This document shows positions 17,929 to 26,930 of a stretch of 64,000 nt of DNA, piece after piece. The position numbers and the translations under genes were made by a program. The DNA is taken from NCBI RefSeq assembly GCF_030056665.1, contig NZ_JASHIG010000003.1; one strand, written 5' to 3'. How positions within the stretch are numbered: the first letter of the stretch is position 1; each line of letters begins with the position of its first letter. The DNA comes from Flectobacillus roseus (GTDB taxonomy: Bacteria > Bacteroidota > Bacteroidia > Cytophagales > Spirosomataceae). The notes under the pieces were generated by a model. It was not told the DNA's origin, did not search any database, and was given only the letters and a program-made list of their open reading frames with translations.

Positions 17929-18813
17929 TGCCTTCGGATGCGCCTGCTCATAAATCTTTTTCAGTTTTTCCATCGAATTGTGGGTATATACCTGCGTGGC
18001 AGCTAAGGAAGTATGTCCCATTAAATCTTTAATAGCAGTCAAATCGGCGCCATTATTCAACAAATGCGTGGCATAAGAGTGACGCAATACGTGAGGTGAT
18101 TTTTTTGTTAAGCTTGTTACAAGTGAAAGATATTTTTTGACAATTCGTTGAATCATCACAGGATAACCTTGTTCGCCTTTATTGCTTACAATCAACAAAT
18201 GATGTTGAAAACCTTCTCTATCTCTTATCTCAATATATTCCTTTATTTGCGCTGAGAGATTGGCATGAATAGGCACAATTCTTTCTTTATTTCTTTTACC
18301 TAAAACCTTAATGGTATGTTGGTAAAAATCAATGTCTTTTACTTCCAACTCAATAAGTTCTGACAAACGAATACCCGAGCCATAGAGTAATTCCATGATG
18401 AGTTTGTCACGGACACCCTCAAAATCTTCTGGAAACTCCACCTTGTCCAACAACATTTCCATCTCGCTTTCTCTTACAAACGTAGGAATATTCTTGGCTG
18501 TTTTCATTGCCACGACCTTGCGCATAGGGTCTTGGTCGATGATTTTCTTGAAAAGTAAAAATTTATAAAAGCTTCGAAGCGTAGCCACTTTTCGATTAAT
18601 CGAGCGACTGTCGAGTTTGGCTTCTGAGAGAGATACCACCCATGAACGAATCATTTGGTGGTCGGCAAGTTGAGGATGATGAAAATCGTAGGTATTGGCA
18701 AGGTAATGACTAAACTGCGACATATCATTACGATAAGCCGTAGTGGTGTGATCGCTACAACGTTTTTCGTGTTGTATGTAGGCTAAAAAAAAATTGACTA
18801 TCTCTGAATTCAT
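17926..18813 (-). CDS. Tyrosine recombinase, XerC/XerD type
   Basis: The 295-residue protein has the SAM-like N-terminal DNA-binding domain (1-100) and the catalytic domain with all expected residues: R149 in GSGIRLSEL, K173 in LGKRNKE, H241 and R244 in HVLRHSYATH, H267 in LMGHTSL and the nucleophile Y276 in QVYTH. Length and motifs fit a chromosomal Xer recombinase that resolves dimers at dif, not a phage integrase. It lies downstream of rpsU, an arrangement seen in many Bacteroidota. XerC versus XerD cannot be separated by eye. Confidence 0.9.
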   Translation of the reverse strand: MNSEIVNFFLAYIQHEKRCSDHTTTAYRNDMSQFSHYLANTYDFHHPQLADHQMIRSWVVSLSEAKLDSRSINRKVATLRSFYKFLLFKKIIDQDPMRKVVAMKTAKNIPTFVRESEMEMLLDKVEFPEDFEGVRDKLIMELLYGSGIRLSELIELEVKDIDFYQHTIKVLGKRNKERIVPIHANLSAQIKEYIEIRDREGFQHHLLIVSNKGEQGYPVMIQRIVKKYLSLVTSLTKKSPHVLRHSYATHLLNNGADLTAIKDLMGHTSLAATQVYTHNSMEKLKKIYEQAHPKA

Positions 18814-18907
18814 GATTCTAAGATAGTCAATTTTTTATGAATGCTGAACGGTTATCGGCTTAATTCGCGATTAAATGATAACATTATGAAATGAAATCAA
18901 ACGTTAA

Positions 18908-19102
18908 TTAAGACTCTAAGTTACCGTACATTTTTTGCTTGTATGAAGCACGAATTACTTCAGTACGACGCTCAACAGATGGCTTTTCGAATGCCATACG
19001 TCTACGAAGTTCTTTAACTACACCAGTTTTTTCGAATTTTTTCTTGAATCTTTTAAGAGCTTTGTCGATTGACTCGTTTTCTTTTACGTTGATAATCAGC
19101 AT
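18908..19102 (-). CDS. rpsU: 30S ribosomal protein S21
   Basis: The 64-residue basic protein begins MLIINVKENESIDKALKRFK and contains KKFEKTGVVKELRRRMAFEK, the standard bS21 sequence. In Bacteroidota bS21 takes part in occluding the anti-Shine-Dalgarno end of 16S rRNA, which fits the general lack of Shine-Dalgarno sites here. A good two-box promoter lies upstream at 19142-19172. The Xer recombinase gene follows 94 bases downstream and may be cotranscribed. Confidence 0.97.
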   Translation of the reverse strand: MLIINVKENESIDKALKRFKKKFEKTGVVKELRRRMAFEKPSVERRTEVIRASYKQKMYGNLES

Positions 19103-19141
19103 ATTGTTTGTTTGTTTATTGCCTTAATAATAATTGAGGTG

Positions 19142-19172
19142 CAAAGATAAGTATTTCCAATTTGATTGTCAA
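19142..19172 (-). promoter_or_regulatory. Promoter of rpsU
   Basis: Read on the minus strand, a TTG (19172-19170) is followed after 20 bases by TATCTTTG (19149-19142), matching the Bacteroidota TTTG-N19-21-TAnnTTTG consensus. The predicted start would leave a leader of about 35 nt before rpsU. Confidence 0.7.
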
Positions 19173-19295
19173 GGGTTTTTATCAAACAAACCTACGCTTT
19201 TTCAGAACCCTTACGTAGTAGGTACTTAAATCGAGGCGCAAAAGAATACTTTCAATTCGGAAGTCTTTTCTCCGAAAGAATTCATAAATCAGCCT

Positions 19296-19303
19296 TATCT
19301 TTG
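19296..19303 (+). promoter_or_regulatory. Possible -7 element of the ABC-F gene
   Basis: TATCTTTG matches TAnnTTTG and lies 78 bases before the ABC-F start. No clear -33 TTTG partner is present, so this is tentative. Confidence 0.35.
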
Positions 19304-19380
19304 TATGCTAGAATTTTCTCGATACACATAACAACTTCAAAAGGCAATAGCTAAAAACGAAAACGGGCTATTTTTTATAT

Positions 19381-21018
19381 ATGATTTCTGTAGATAACGT
19401 AACAGTAGAGTTTGGCGGTCGTGCGCTATTTGGTGATGTAACATTCAACGTCAACGAAAAAGATAAAATCGCCTTGATGGGCAAAAACGGAGCGGGGAAA
19501 TCCACTTTGTTGAAAATTATTGCAGGTGTTGACAAGCCAACCCGTGGTAAAATCTCGAAGCCAGCTGATGCTGTTATCGCTTATTTGCCTCAGCATTTAT
19601 TGACAGAAGACAACTCAACGGTATTTGAAGAAACTTCAAAAGCATTTTCAAATGTGTTGAGTATGAAGGCCGAAATCGATGAGCTAAATCACCAACTCGA
19701 AACTCGCACTGATTACGAATCTGACGAATACATGGCGATTATCGAGCGTGTTTCTGAAGTAAGTGAGAAATATTACTCTATCGAAGAAATCAACTATGAT
19801 GCGGAGGTTGAAAAAATCTTGTTGGGTTTAGGATTTCTTCGTTCAGATTTTCAGCGCCAAACTAGCGAATTTAGTGGTGGCTGGCGTATGCGTATCGAAT
19901 TGGCAAAAATTTTACTCCAAAATCCTGACTTGATTTTGCTAGATGAGCCAACCAACCACATGGACATCGAGTCGATACAATGGCTTGAGGACTTTTTGTT
20001 GAATAGCGCCAAAGCGGTAATCGTTATTTCTCACGATAGAGCGTTTGTTGATAATATCACCAACCGTACCATTGAGTTAACAATGGGTAAAATTTATGAC
20101 TACAAAGTAAATTATACACAATACCAACAACTTCGTAAAGAGCGTTTGGAGCAACAACAGAAAGCGTTTAATGAACAGCAAAAAATGATTGCTGAAACGA
20201 CAGAGTTTATCGAGCGTTTTAAAGGTACATATTCAAAAACTTTGCAAGTGCAGTCACGTGTGAAGATGTTAGAAAAATTGGATATTGTTCAGGTTGATGA
20301 AGTAGATACATCTGCTTTGAATCTAAAGTTTCCACCAGCGCCACGTTCGGGTAACTATCCTGTAATTGCAGAAGGCGTTGCCAAAAGCTATGATGATTAT
20401 TTAGTTTTCAAAGACGTATCGATGACCATCGAAAGAGGCGAAAAAGTAGCTTTTGTAGGGAAAAACGGGGAAGGTAAATCTACTTTTGTTAAAGCAATTA
20501 TGAACGAAATTCAGCACGAAGGTGATTTGAAAATTGGACATAACTCCATGATTGGATATTTTGCTCAGAACCAAGCAGCTTTATTGGATGGAGAATTATC
20601 AGTATTTCAAACGATTGATAATATTGCAGTAGGAGAGATTCGTACCAAAATCAAGGATATCCTTGGTGCGTTTATGTTTAGCGGCGATGCTATCGAGAAG
20701 AAAGTAAAAGTACTTTCAGGAGGAGAAAGAACTCGTTTGGCTATGATTAAGTTGTTATTGGAGCCAGTAAACTTGTTGATTCTGGATGAACCAACCAACC
20801 ACCTTGACCTTAAAACCAAGGATATTTTGAAAGAAGCTCTCAAGGCATTTGAAGGTACAATTATCTTAATTTCTCACGACCGTGATTTCTTGGATGGCTT
20901 GGCTACCAAAGTATTCGAATTTGGCAACAAGCGTGTAAAAGAGCATTTGGAGGATATTAATGGTTTCTTGAGAAATAAGAAAATGGAGAACTTAAGAGAC
21001 ATTGAAAGAAAAGCGTAA
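19381..21018 (+). CDS. ABC-F family ATPase (EttA/YbiT/Uup-like)
   Basis: The 545-residue soluble protein contains two ABC cassettes: Walker A GKNGAGKST and GKNGEGKST, signatures SGGWRMRIELAK and LSGGERTRLAM, Walker B LILLDEPTNHMD and LLILDEPTNHLD, joined by a charged linker at about 240-310 typical of ABC-F proteins. There are no membrane segments. ABC-F members bind the ribosomal E site and rescue or protect translation; some give antibiotic resistance. The short linker and lack of extensions suggest a housekeeping translation factor, but a protection role cannot be excluded from sequence. Confidence 0.92.
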   Translation: MISVDNVTVEFGGRALFGDVTFNVNEKDKIALMGKNGAGKSTLLKIIAGVDKPTRGKISKPADAVIAYLPQHLLTEDNSTVFEETSKAFSNVLSMKAEIDELNHQLETRTDYESDEYMAIIERVSEVSEKYYSIEEINYDAEVEKILLGLGFLRSDFQRQTSEFSGGWRMRIELAKILLQNPDLILLDEPTNHMDIESIQWLEDFLLNSAKAVIVISHDRAFVDNITNRTIELTMGKIYDYKVNYTQYQQLRKERLEQQQKAFNEQQKMIAETTEFIERFKGTYSKTLQVQSRVKMLEKLDIVQVDEVDTSALNLKFPPAPRSGNYPVIAEGVAKSYDDYLVFKDVSMTIERGEKVAFVGKNGEGKSTFVKAIMNEIQHEGDLKIGHNSMIGYFAQNQAALLDGELSVFQTIDNIAVGEIRTKIKDILGAFMFSGDAIEKKVKVLSGGERTRLAMIKLLLEPVNLLILDEPTNHLDLKTKDILKEALKAFEGTIILISHDRDFLDGLATKVFEFGNKRVKEHLEDINGFLRNKKMENLRDIERKA

Positions 21019-21029
21019 GTAAAATATTA

Positions 21030-21245
21030 GGCATTCGGCTTTCAGCTATCGGCATTCAGTAATAAGTTAGTGTGGGCACAATAAGACTTAAGTTGTGTGC
21101 TTTAGGCACTAGGCAACAGGCACAAGGCAAAGAGTTTTAACATGTTTTTAAATAACTACAGATATATTTTGCCGAAAGCCCATTGTCGAAAGCCGACAGC
21201 TAAATAGTTGAATCTTATTTTGCCTAACGCCTACGGCCTATAGCA
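21030..21245 (+). repeat. Dispersed intergenic repeat, copy A
   Basis: The spacer between the ABC-F gene and metG is made of a repeat whose core (21078-21200) matches, inverted, the spacer at 59995-60126 and partly that at 50652-50740. Shared words are tttaggcactaggcaacagg and gccgaaagcccattg. Several short variants of the same GGC-rich words occur side by side. No ORF is conserved through it. Confidence 0.65.
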
Positions 21246-21258
21246 TGTAAATTATTCG

Positions 21259-21266
21259 TAATTTTG
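21259..21266 (+). promoter_or_regulatory. Possible -7 element of metG
   Basis: TAATTTTG matches TAnnTTTG 55 bases before the metG start, just after the dispersed repeat. The -33 box is not clear. Confidence 0.35.
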
Positions 21267-21321
21267 CCCGAAATTTTGAATCAAAAACTTAAGAAGAGAT
21301 AGCTACTCTTCCGTTTATATA

Positions 21322-23355
21322 ATGACAAAGCAATTTAAAAGAACAACCGTAACAGCTGCCTTGATTTATGCCAATGGGCCTATCCATATTGGGCATATTG
21401 CAGGCTGTTATTTGCCAGCAGATATTTATGTTAGATACCTACGTTCAATTGGTCACGATGTAAAATTTGTTTCTGGAACCGACGAGCATGGTGTGCCTAT
21501 TACGATCAAAGCGAAGAAAGAGGGTATTACACCACAAGAAGTGGTTGATAAGTATTACAAAATCATCAAAGATTCTTTCGAGGAATTTGGGATTTCTTTT
21601 GATATCTATTCTCGTACTTCCAACAAAGTACATCATGAGACTTCTCAAGAAATGTTCAAAAACTTGTACGACAAAGGTCAATTTGTTGAAGAAGTTACAG
21701 AACAGTATTTTGATGAAAAAGCACAAACTTTTTTGGCTGACCGTTATATCATAGGTACTTGTCCAAAATGTGGTAATGAAAATGCCTACGGCGACCAATG
21801 CGAAAAATGTGGTTCAACACTATCTCCAACCGAATTGATTAACCCTCGTTCGGCTTTGAGTGGAGAAAAACCCGTGATGAAACCTACCAAAAACTGGTAT
21901 TTGCCATTAGATAAAATGCAACCAGCTTTGGAGGAATATATTGCTAGTCATCCAGAATGGAAAACCAATGTATTAGGTCAAGTTAAATCTTGGTTAAACG
22001 ACGGTCTGCGTCCTCGCGCTATGACCCGTGACTTGGATTGGGGCGTAAAAGTACCGCTTCCTGATACAGACGGTAAAGTGCTATATGTGTGGTTTGATGC
22101 GCCGATTGGTTATATCTCAATGACCAAAGAGTTGACCGACGAATGGCAAAAATATTGGCAAGATCCTGAAACTCGCTTGGTAAACTTTATTGGTAAAGAC
22201 AATATCGTTTTCCACTGCTTGATTTTCCCTGCAATGTGTATGGCAGATGGTCGCTTTATTTTGGCTGATAACGTACCTGCCAATGAGTTTATGAACTTAG
22301 AAGGTGATAAAATTTCTACGTCACGTAACTGGGCGGTATGGCTGCACGAGTACCTTCGTGAGTTTGAAGGCAAGCAAGACGTATTGCGTTATGCCTTGGC
22401 AGCTTCTGCTCCTGAAACAAAAGATTCAGACTTTACTTGGGGAGATTTCCAAACACGTAACAACTCTGAATTGGTAGGTATTCTTGGAAACTTTGTTAAC
22501 CGTGCTTTTGTGTTGACGCAAAAGAATTTTGAATCAAAAATCCCTGCACGTGGCGAGTTGACTGATTTTGACCGTCAGACATTAGATACATTGGCTGAAT
22601 TGCCAAATAAAATTGGTGATGCTATTGCCAACTACAAGTTCCGTGAGGCTTTGGCTTTGGTGATGGATGTAGCACGTTTGGGTAACAAATACTTGGCAGA
22701 TACAGAGCCTTGGAAGGTAATCAAAACAGACGTTGAACGCACAGGTACAATTTTGAATATAGGTTTGCAAATTGCTGCAACTTTATCAATCGTTTCTGAA
22801 CCGTTTATGCCTTTCACTGCTGCTAAATTAAGCACAGGCTTAGGTTTATCTGGATTGAACTGGTCAGATGCAGGAAATGCAGATTTACTAACAGCAGGAA
22901 GTCCAATTGAGTCGATTGGTTTGCTATTTGATAAAATTGAGGACACCACTGTTCAAGCACAGATTCAAAAATTACAAGACGCTAAAAAAATGAATGAATT
23001 AGCAGGAAAAGAAGTTTCGGCTATCAAGGATACAATTCAGTACGATGACTTTGCGAAAATGGATTTGCGTATCGGTACAATCGAAGCCGCAGAGAAAGTA
23101 GCAAAATCGAAGAAACTATTGAAGTTGACAGTGAACGATGGGCTTAAGCAACGCACCATTTTGAGTGGTATTGCAGAGCATTTCTCTCCAGAAGATGTAA
23201 TTGGCAAGCAAGTAACTTTCTTGGCCAACCTAGCACCTCGCCCAATGATGGGAATGGTATCTGAAGGAATGATTTTGATGGCGGAAGATAAAGATGGTTC
23301 TTTAGCATTCTTGCATCCTTCAAAAGACGTTTGGAGTGGAGCTTCTATCAACTAG
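21322..23355 (+). CDS. metG: Methionyl-tRNA synthetase
   Basis: The 677-residue class I synthetase charges tRNA-Met. The HIGH motif is at 22-25 (IHIGH), the zinc knuckle uses C147, C150, C160 and C163 (CPKCGN ... CEKCG), and the KMSKS equivalent is the KISTS in GDKISTSRNWAVW, a variant I believe is usual in this phylum. A C-terminal tRNA-binding OB domain begins near IQYDDFAKMDLRIGTIEAAE, making this the long dimer-forming type. A strong terminator follows 26 bases after the stop. Confidence 0.97.
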   Translation: MTKQFKRTTVTAALIYANGPIHIGHIAGCYLPADIYVRYLRSIGHDVKFVSGTDEHGVPITIKAKKEGITPQEVVDKYYKIIKDSFEEFGISFDIYSRTSNKVHHETSQEMFKNLYDKGQFVEEVTEQYFDEKAQTFLADRYIIGTCPKCGNENAYGDQCEKCGSTLSPTELINPRSALSGEKPVMKPTKNWYLPLDKMQPALEEYIASHPEWKTNVLGQVKSWLNDGLRPRAMTRDLDWGVKVPLPDTDGKVLYVWFDAPIGYISMTKELTDEWQKYWQDPETRLVNFIGKDNIVFHCLIFPAMCMADGRFILADNVPANEFMNLEGDKISTSRNWAVWLHEYLREFEGKQDVLRYALAASAPETKDSDFTWGDFQTRNNSELVGILGNFVNRAFVLTQKNFESKIPARGELTDFDRQTLDTLAELPNKIGDAIANYKFREALALVMDVARLGNKYLADTEPWKVIKTDVERTGTILNIGLQIAATLSIVSEPFMPFTAAKLSTGLGLSGLNWSDAGNADLLTAGSPIESIGLLFDKIEDTTVQAQIQKLQDAKKMNELAGKEVSAIKDTIQYDDFAKMDLRIGTIEAAEKVAKSKKLLKLTVNDGLKQRTILSGIAEHFSPEDVIGKQVTFLANLAPRPMMGMVSEGMILMAEDKDGSLAFLHPSKDVWSGASIN

Positions 23356-23380
23356 AAGATTCTTGCCAATAACTAATAAT

Positions 23381-23420
23381 ACAAAAGGGTTATCTCTCTA
23401 CAGAGGTAACCCTTTTGTAT
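23381..23420 (+). terminator. Terminator of metG
   Basis: Long stem with arms acaaaagggttatctc and agaggtaacccttttgt separated by a short loop. The outer A/T pairs supply the T tract. Confidence 0.88.
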
Positions 23421-23592
23421 TAAAAAGGTTGCTTATTGTCAGTTATCAAAAGTAGATGAATAGTACTTATTTGAGATTGCCTCAAAAATAGTATTTCCAT
23501 TTAAGAAAGAGTATTACTTGTCATTTCATGGTCATAAAATACAGATAGGAAGGGGTGAAGAGTACTAAAAACATTATATAGATTTTATTTGA

Positions 23593-23609
23593 TAACGTTT
23601 ACGGTAACG
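23593..23609 (+). promoter_or_regulatory. Possible LacI-type operator upstream of kduI
   Basis: taacgtttacggtaacg is an imperfect palindrome of the CGTTTACG type recognised by LacI-family regulators, in the 512-base spacer before kduI. Only one site was seen and no regulator gene is near, so this is a suggestion. The rest of the spacer (23421-23867) holds no ORF or clear hairpin. Confidence 0.3.
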
Positions 23610-23867
23610 ATTGCACAAAAAAACTCTTTCAGATACTAAAAGAAAATATGAAAACCTTTTAGATTCGTTTCACAATCAGTCCTAGTATACCTTATATTCA
23701 ATGATTATTCTTCAATAAACTGATTTCAAAAATTTGTACTTTTTAAATAAAATTATTGTAGGAGATTGTTCTGGCAAAATAATCTTTTGGCCTTTCTAAG
23801 TAGATTTAGAAGGCAGGATTCTTTTTGAAGAAGTATTCTCTTAGTCTATTAAAACCAAATAAATAAT

Positions 23868-24698
23868 ATGCAAATTCTTCATGCCATCAGCCCAAATGAG
23901 GCAAAGGGCTTCGATACGCAAGCGTTAAGAAACAATTTTTTAGTAGAGAAAAACTTCGTTGCTGATACTATTCAGCTCGTTTATACGCACTACGACCGTG
24001 TGATTATTGGGGGAGCAATGCCTGTAGAACAAGCTTTGGAATTACCGACCTATGATAACTTAAAATCGACGTACTTCTTTGAAAGAAGGGAGGCTGGTAT
24101 CATCAACGTAGGTGGTGATGGTTCAATTGAAGTTGATGGTAAGGAGTTTGAATTGTCAAAATTGGATTGCTTGTACATTGGCAAGGGATCACAAAAGGTA
24201 ACTTTTAAAAGTGCTGATGCTACCGCCCCTGCAAATTTCTTTATCTTATCGGCTCCAGCACATCAAGTATACCCTACTAGCAAATTATCGAAAGAGGAGG
24301 CTTCTCCTGTAGCTTTAGGAAGCTTAGAGACTTCAAACGAGCGCACTATTTACAAATATATCCATAAAGATGGTTTACAGAGCTGTCAGGTAGTAATGGG
24401 GCTTACGGTATTGAACAAAGGTAGCGTTTGGAATACAATGCCATCGCACGTGCACGATCGTCGTATGGAAGCGTATTTGTACTTTGATGTTCCACAAGAG
24501 CATCGTGTTTTCCATTTCATGGGACAGCCACAAGAAACTCGTCACATGCTAGTGGCGAACCATCAGGCGATTGTGTCTCCTCCATGGTCAATTCACTCAG
24601 GTGCTGGTACTACTAATTACTCATTTATTTGGGGTATGGCTGGCGAAAATCTTGACTTTACAGATATGGATTTTGCTGCGATTTCAGACTTACGATAA
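23868..24698 (+). CDS. kduI: 5-dehydro-4-deoxy-D-glucuronate isomerase
   Basis: The 276-residue bicupin converts 5-keto-4-deoxyuronate to 2,5-diketo-3-deoxygluconate in breakdown of pectin, alginate or glycosaminoglycan uronates. The zinc ligands fit the family: H194, H196 and E201 in PSHVHDRRMEAYLYFDV and H243 in PPWSIHSGAG. Usual partners kduD, kdgK and polysaccharide lyases are not in the window, so it is an isolated gene that may have been separated from its pathway cluster. A terminator follows. Confidence 0.95.
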   Translation: MQILHAISPNEAKGFDTQALRNNFLVEKNFVADTIQLVYTHYDRVIIGGAMPVEQALELPTYDNLKSTYFFERREAGIINVGGDGSIEVDGKEFELSKLDCLYIGKGSQKVTFKSADATAPANFFILSAPAHQVYPTSKLSKEEASPVALGSLETSNERTIYKYIHKDGLQSCQVVMGLTVLNKGSVWNTMPSHVHDRRMEAYLYFDVPQEHRVFHFMGQPQETRHMLVANHQAIVSPPWSIHSGAGTTNYSFIWGMAGENLDFTDMDFAAISDLR

Positions 24699-24716
24699 TT
24701 GCAAGAAATGTCTTTC

Positions 24717-24749
24717 AAAATCTGCTACGAAAGTGGCAGATTTTTTTTT
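24717..24749 (+). terminator. Terminator of kduI
   Basis: Stem tctgctac / gtggcaga with a gaaa tetraloop, flanked by A run and followed by nine Ts, starting 19 bases after the kduI stop. Confidence 0.9.
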
Positions 24750-24821
24750 GCTTTTTCAGAAAGTATTTGATATTCAGTAAATTGAAGTATGAATTGTTGA
24801 GTCGTTAAACTCATGGTTTAG

Positions 24822-24851
24822 CACAATTTGCATAGATAGTTGCAAATTGTG
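24822..24851 (+). promoter_or_regulatory. 11-bp inverted repeat before the leader array
   Basis: cacaatttgca and tgcaaattgtg form a perfect inverted repeat with an 8-base spacer. No T tract follows. It may be an operator or RNA hairpin at the start of the array that follows. Confidence 0.45.
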
Positions 24852-24872
24852 AAATGTGCAGAATCCATAATA

Positions 24873-24976
24873 AAAATAAGGACAGGAGAAGCTCCCGCCC
24901 TTATCTGTTTAACCTCTAAACCTATTTAACTATGAAAATTGATACAAATATATACCTAACGATTGGGATTTACTAA
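24873..24976 (+). repeat. Leader-array unit 1 with mini-ORF MKIDTNIYLTIGIY
   Basis: A hairpin (arms ataaggacaggag and ctcccgcccttat, two mismatches, aag loop) is followed by the conserved leader aacctctaaacctatttaac and ATG at 24932. The ORF then runs 14 codons to TAA at 24974-24976. The leader recurs almost unchanged in three further units downstream while the codons after ATGAAA differ completely. Confidence 0.7.
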
Positions 24977-25132
24977 GAATTGTACAAATTTTTTTTATTG
25001 TGTCGCTTTGATACAAAAGGGGAGTTTTTGATGAGTTTTGAAAAATTGATGTATATACATATTTTTTGGGTATGAAGTCATAATTGTGGCGAATAAGTGG
25101 AGTAAAACTAAAGGGAATAAAAACAAAAAAAG

Positions 25133-25269
25133 GACGAAGCCAATAGCCATGTCCTTTCAAATCTTACCTCTAAACCTATTTAACTATGAAAAATAACTGC
25201 ACCTTTTACAAAATCAAAAACTCTTTATCGCAACCATCTGCCCATTCGCTACTACCTAATCGATTTTGA
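25133..25269 (+). repeat. Leader-array unit 2 with 27-residue mini-ORF
   Basis: Arms aaaggac and gtccttt form a stem-loop before ttacctctaaacctatttaa and ATG at 25186. The mini-ORF begins MKNNCTFYKIKNSLSQPSAH and ends at TGA 25267-25269. It is the longest of the four and resembles no protein I recognise. Confidence 0.65.
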
Positions 25270-25289
25270 GTGTAAATGTTTTTAAAAAG

Positions 25290-25379
25290 TGGCGCCTTCA
25301 TTGAAGACGCCCTTTCCCGTCTTACCTCTAAACCTATTTAACTATGAAAAAAACGGTGGCCTTTGGCCAAAATCTTTGA
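25290..25379 (+). repeat. Leader-array unit 3 with mini-ORF MKKTVAFGQNL
   Basis: A stem-loop (ggcgccttca / ttgaagacgcc, one mismatch) precedes cttacctctaaacctattta and ATG at 25344. The ORF is 11 codons, stopping at 25377-25379. The hairpin-plus-leader part is nearly identical to unit 4, so these two are recent duplicates. Confidence 0.7.
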
Positions 25380-25400
25380 ATAGCTTTTGAGGAGAATTAA

Positions 25401-25485
25401 AAAGTGGCGTCTCCATTGAAAACGCCCTTTCTCGTCTTACCTCTAAACCTATTTAACTATGAAAAAAATATTTTTGAGTCTATAA
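25401..25485 (+). repeat. Leader-array unit 4 with mini-ORF MKKIFLSL
   Basis: A weaker stem (ggcgt / acgcc with partial inner pairing) precedes the leader and ATG at 25459; the ORF is 8 codons to TAA 25483-25485. MKKIFLSL resembles the first residues of an exported-protein signal peptide, as if only the start of a gene had been kept. Confidence 0.7.
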
Positions 25486-25960
25486 TCGACTTACGAATTT
25501 CTTACTTTTAACTGTTACAAAAACCTTTCCAAAATGGGTTTCGTAAGGTACAATAACAAGTTTTATTTTCAGTATTTTTACTTAATAAATTAACGAAAAA
25601 TGAGAGTGTTTGGTTCTTTTTTTCTAGTAATAATTTACATACTGATTTTTTGACGCCTGTAACTTTTTTATGTCACCTTTCGCATTTTTAATAATTTGCT
25701 TAATCGTTGATTTGTACAAATTATTTTGCTGTTGTTTGATGATGCAAATTTCTGCAAAGTTTTTTAATTCTCCAAATGTTTTTTTTTAATTTACGAAGCT
25801 AACTATACCATAACTATTTCAAAATCAGTGAATAGTTGGATATAAGATGTAATTGTCGGTAAGCATGCCAAAATAATATTTTGTTAATTGTGCAAAATAC
25901 TACTGTATTATTCTGATTGTATCTTTTTGAAAAAATGGAAAAATTCTTTAAAAAGTACAA
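25486..25960. other. Very AT-rich spacer after the leader array
   Basis: 475 bases of low-complexity AT-rich sequence with T runs between the array and the pth stop. I see no ORF with a coding look, no two-box promoter and no strong hairpin. Confidence 0.5.
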
Positions 25961-26521
25961 TTACTGATTGTATTTGTTCATCGTTTGATTTACGCCTTGA
26001 GTACAAAATGAAAGTACTATTTCACTTGCTCTATCAAGATGCTCGGGTAAAAAGGCTGTTTCAGATTCAGTAAAATTACCTAGTACATAGTCGGCTTGTC
26101 GACCCTTCGAAAAATCACTTCCAACTCCGATACGCAAACGACTATATTGTTGCGTGCCCAATAGCTCTTCAATGTTTCTCAAACCATTGTGCCCACCGTG
26201 AGAACCTTTGGTTTTTAAACGCATTTTTCCATAGGGTAGAGCAATGTCATCTGTAATAACTAGTAGATTCTCAGGCTCTATTTTTAAGTCTTTTAGCCAA
26301 TAATTTACCGCTTTGCCACTTAGGTTCATATAAGTGGTAGGCTTCAATAAGTGAATTTGTTTACCTTTATGTCTAAATTCGGTATGATAGGCAAGGCGGC
26401 TCATATCGTATTTTACCTCGTGTGTATTAGCTAATTTATCAATGACCATAAAGCCAATATTGTGACGAGTGAATAAGTATTCTGGGCCGATATTTCCTAA
26501 GCCAACAATTAAATATTTCAT
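25961..26521 (-). CDS. pth: Peptidyl-tRNA hydrolase
   Basis: The 186-residue enzyme releases peptides from tRNAs that drop off the ribosome. It starts KYLIVGLGNIGPEYLFTRHN with the catalytic His20, has TYMNLSGKAV with its conserved Asn, and DDIALPYGKMRLKTKGSHGG with catalytic Asp and the HNGLRN motif. Length is normal. The often-linked rplY is not upstream: a 400-base spacer and the giant OmpA gene are. Confidence 0.96.
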   Translation of the reverse strand: MKYLIVGLGNIGPEYLFTRHNIGFMVIDKLANTHEVKYDMSRLAYHTEFRHKGKQIHLLKPTTYMNLSGKAVNYWLKDLKIEPENLLVITDDIALPYGKMRLKTKGSHGGHNGLRNIEELLGTQQYSRLRIGVGSDFSKGRQADYVLGNFTESETAFLPEHLDRASEIVLSFCTQGVNQTMNKYNQ

Positions 26522-26930
26522 TTTAATAATACTGTTGTATGTTTCTTATCCCTGCTAAATCCAATTTTTACAGATAAATGCCTCAGGGTAAATCAGGATA
26601 CGAAACTGTGTTATTTATAGATTAAATGCAATTTTTATGAGATGATTTTTCTGAAGACGCACCAAATAAAAATAAATCAGTCAAAAAATGAGACTTGAGT
26701 GCCTAATTCTGCAAAAAAAATCATTGAACCCTGTATCTTTTGGTTTCAAAATCCTAATGTACCTGCTTTTTTGACAGTCAATAGTAAAAACTTTTCAAAT
26801 TCTTGCAAAACATGAACCGTCATTTTGTGCGTTATAAAGAAAAGAAAGCTACTCGGTACTTCATCTAAGAGTGTAAAGCAAGGTACGCAATTGGCAAAAT
26901 TAACTAATTTTGCAAAGTAATTAATTGCCC
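26522..26930. other. Divergent spacer between pth and the OmpA-family gene
   Basis: 409 bases without an ORF that looks coding. A perfect 9-bp inverted repeat (gcaaaatta / taattttgc, 2-base spacer) lies at 26894-26913, 17 bases before the OmpA-family start; its right arm contains TAATTTTG, a possible -7 box. Confidence 0.45.

Noticed and set aside
17926..18813. Phage or island integrase
   Set aside because: Length, complete Xer-type motifs and the place beside rpsU fit a housekeeping Xer recombinase; no att repeats or tRNA are near.
19381..21018. Antibiotic-resistance ABC-F gene
   Set aside because: No mobile context and a short linker; it is better read as a housekeeping ABC-F factor.
24877..25485. 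CRISPR array
   Set aside because: Only four units, uneven spacing of 115-254 bases, repeats end at a start codon, and no cas genes are present.
25888..26073. 61-residue plus-strand ORF overlapping the pth stop region
   Set aside because: It starts in AT-rich spacer and ends antisense to pth; no protein-like features.
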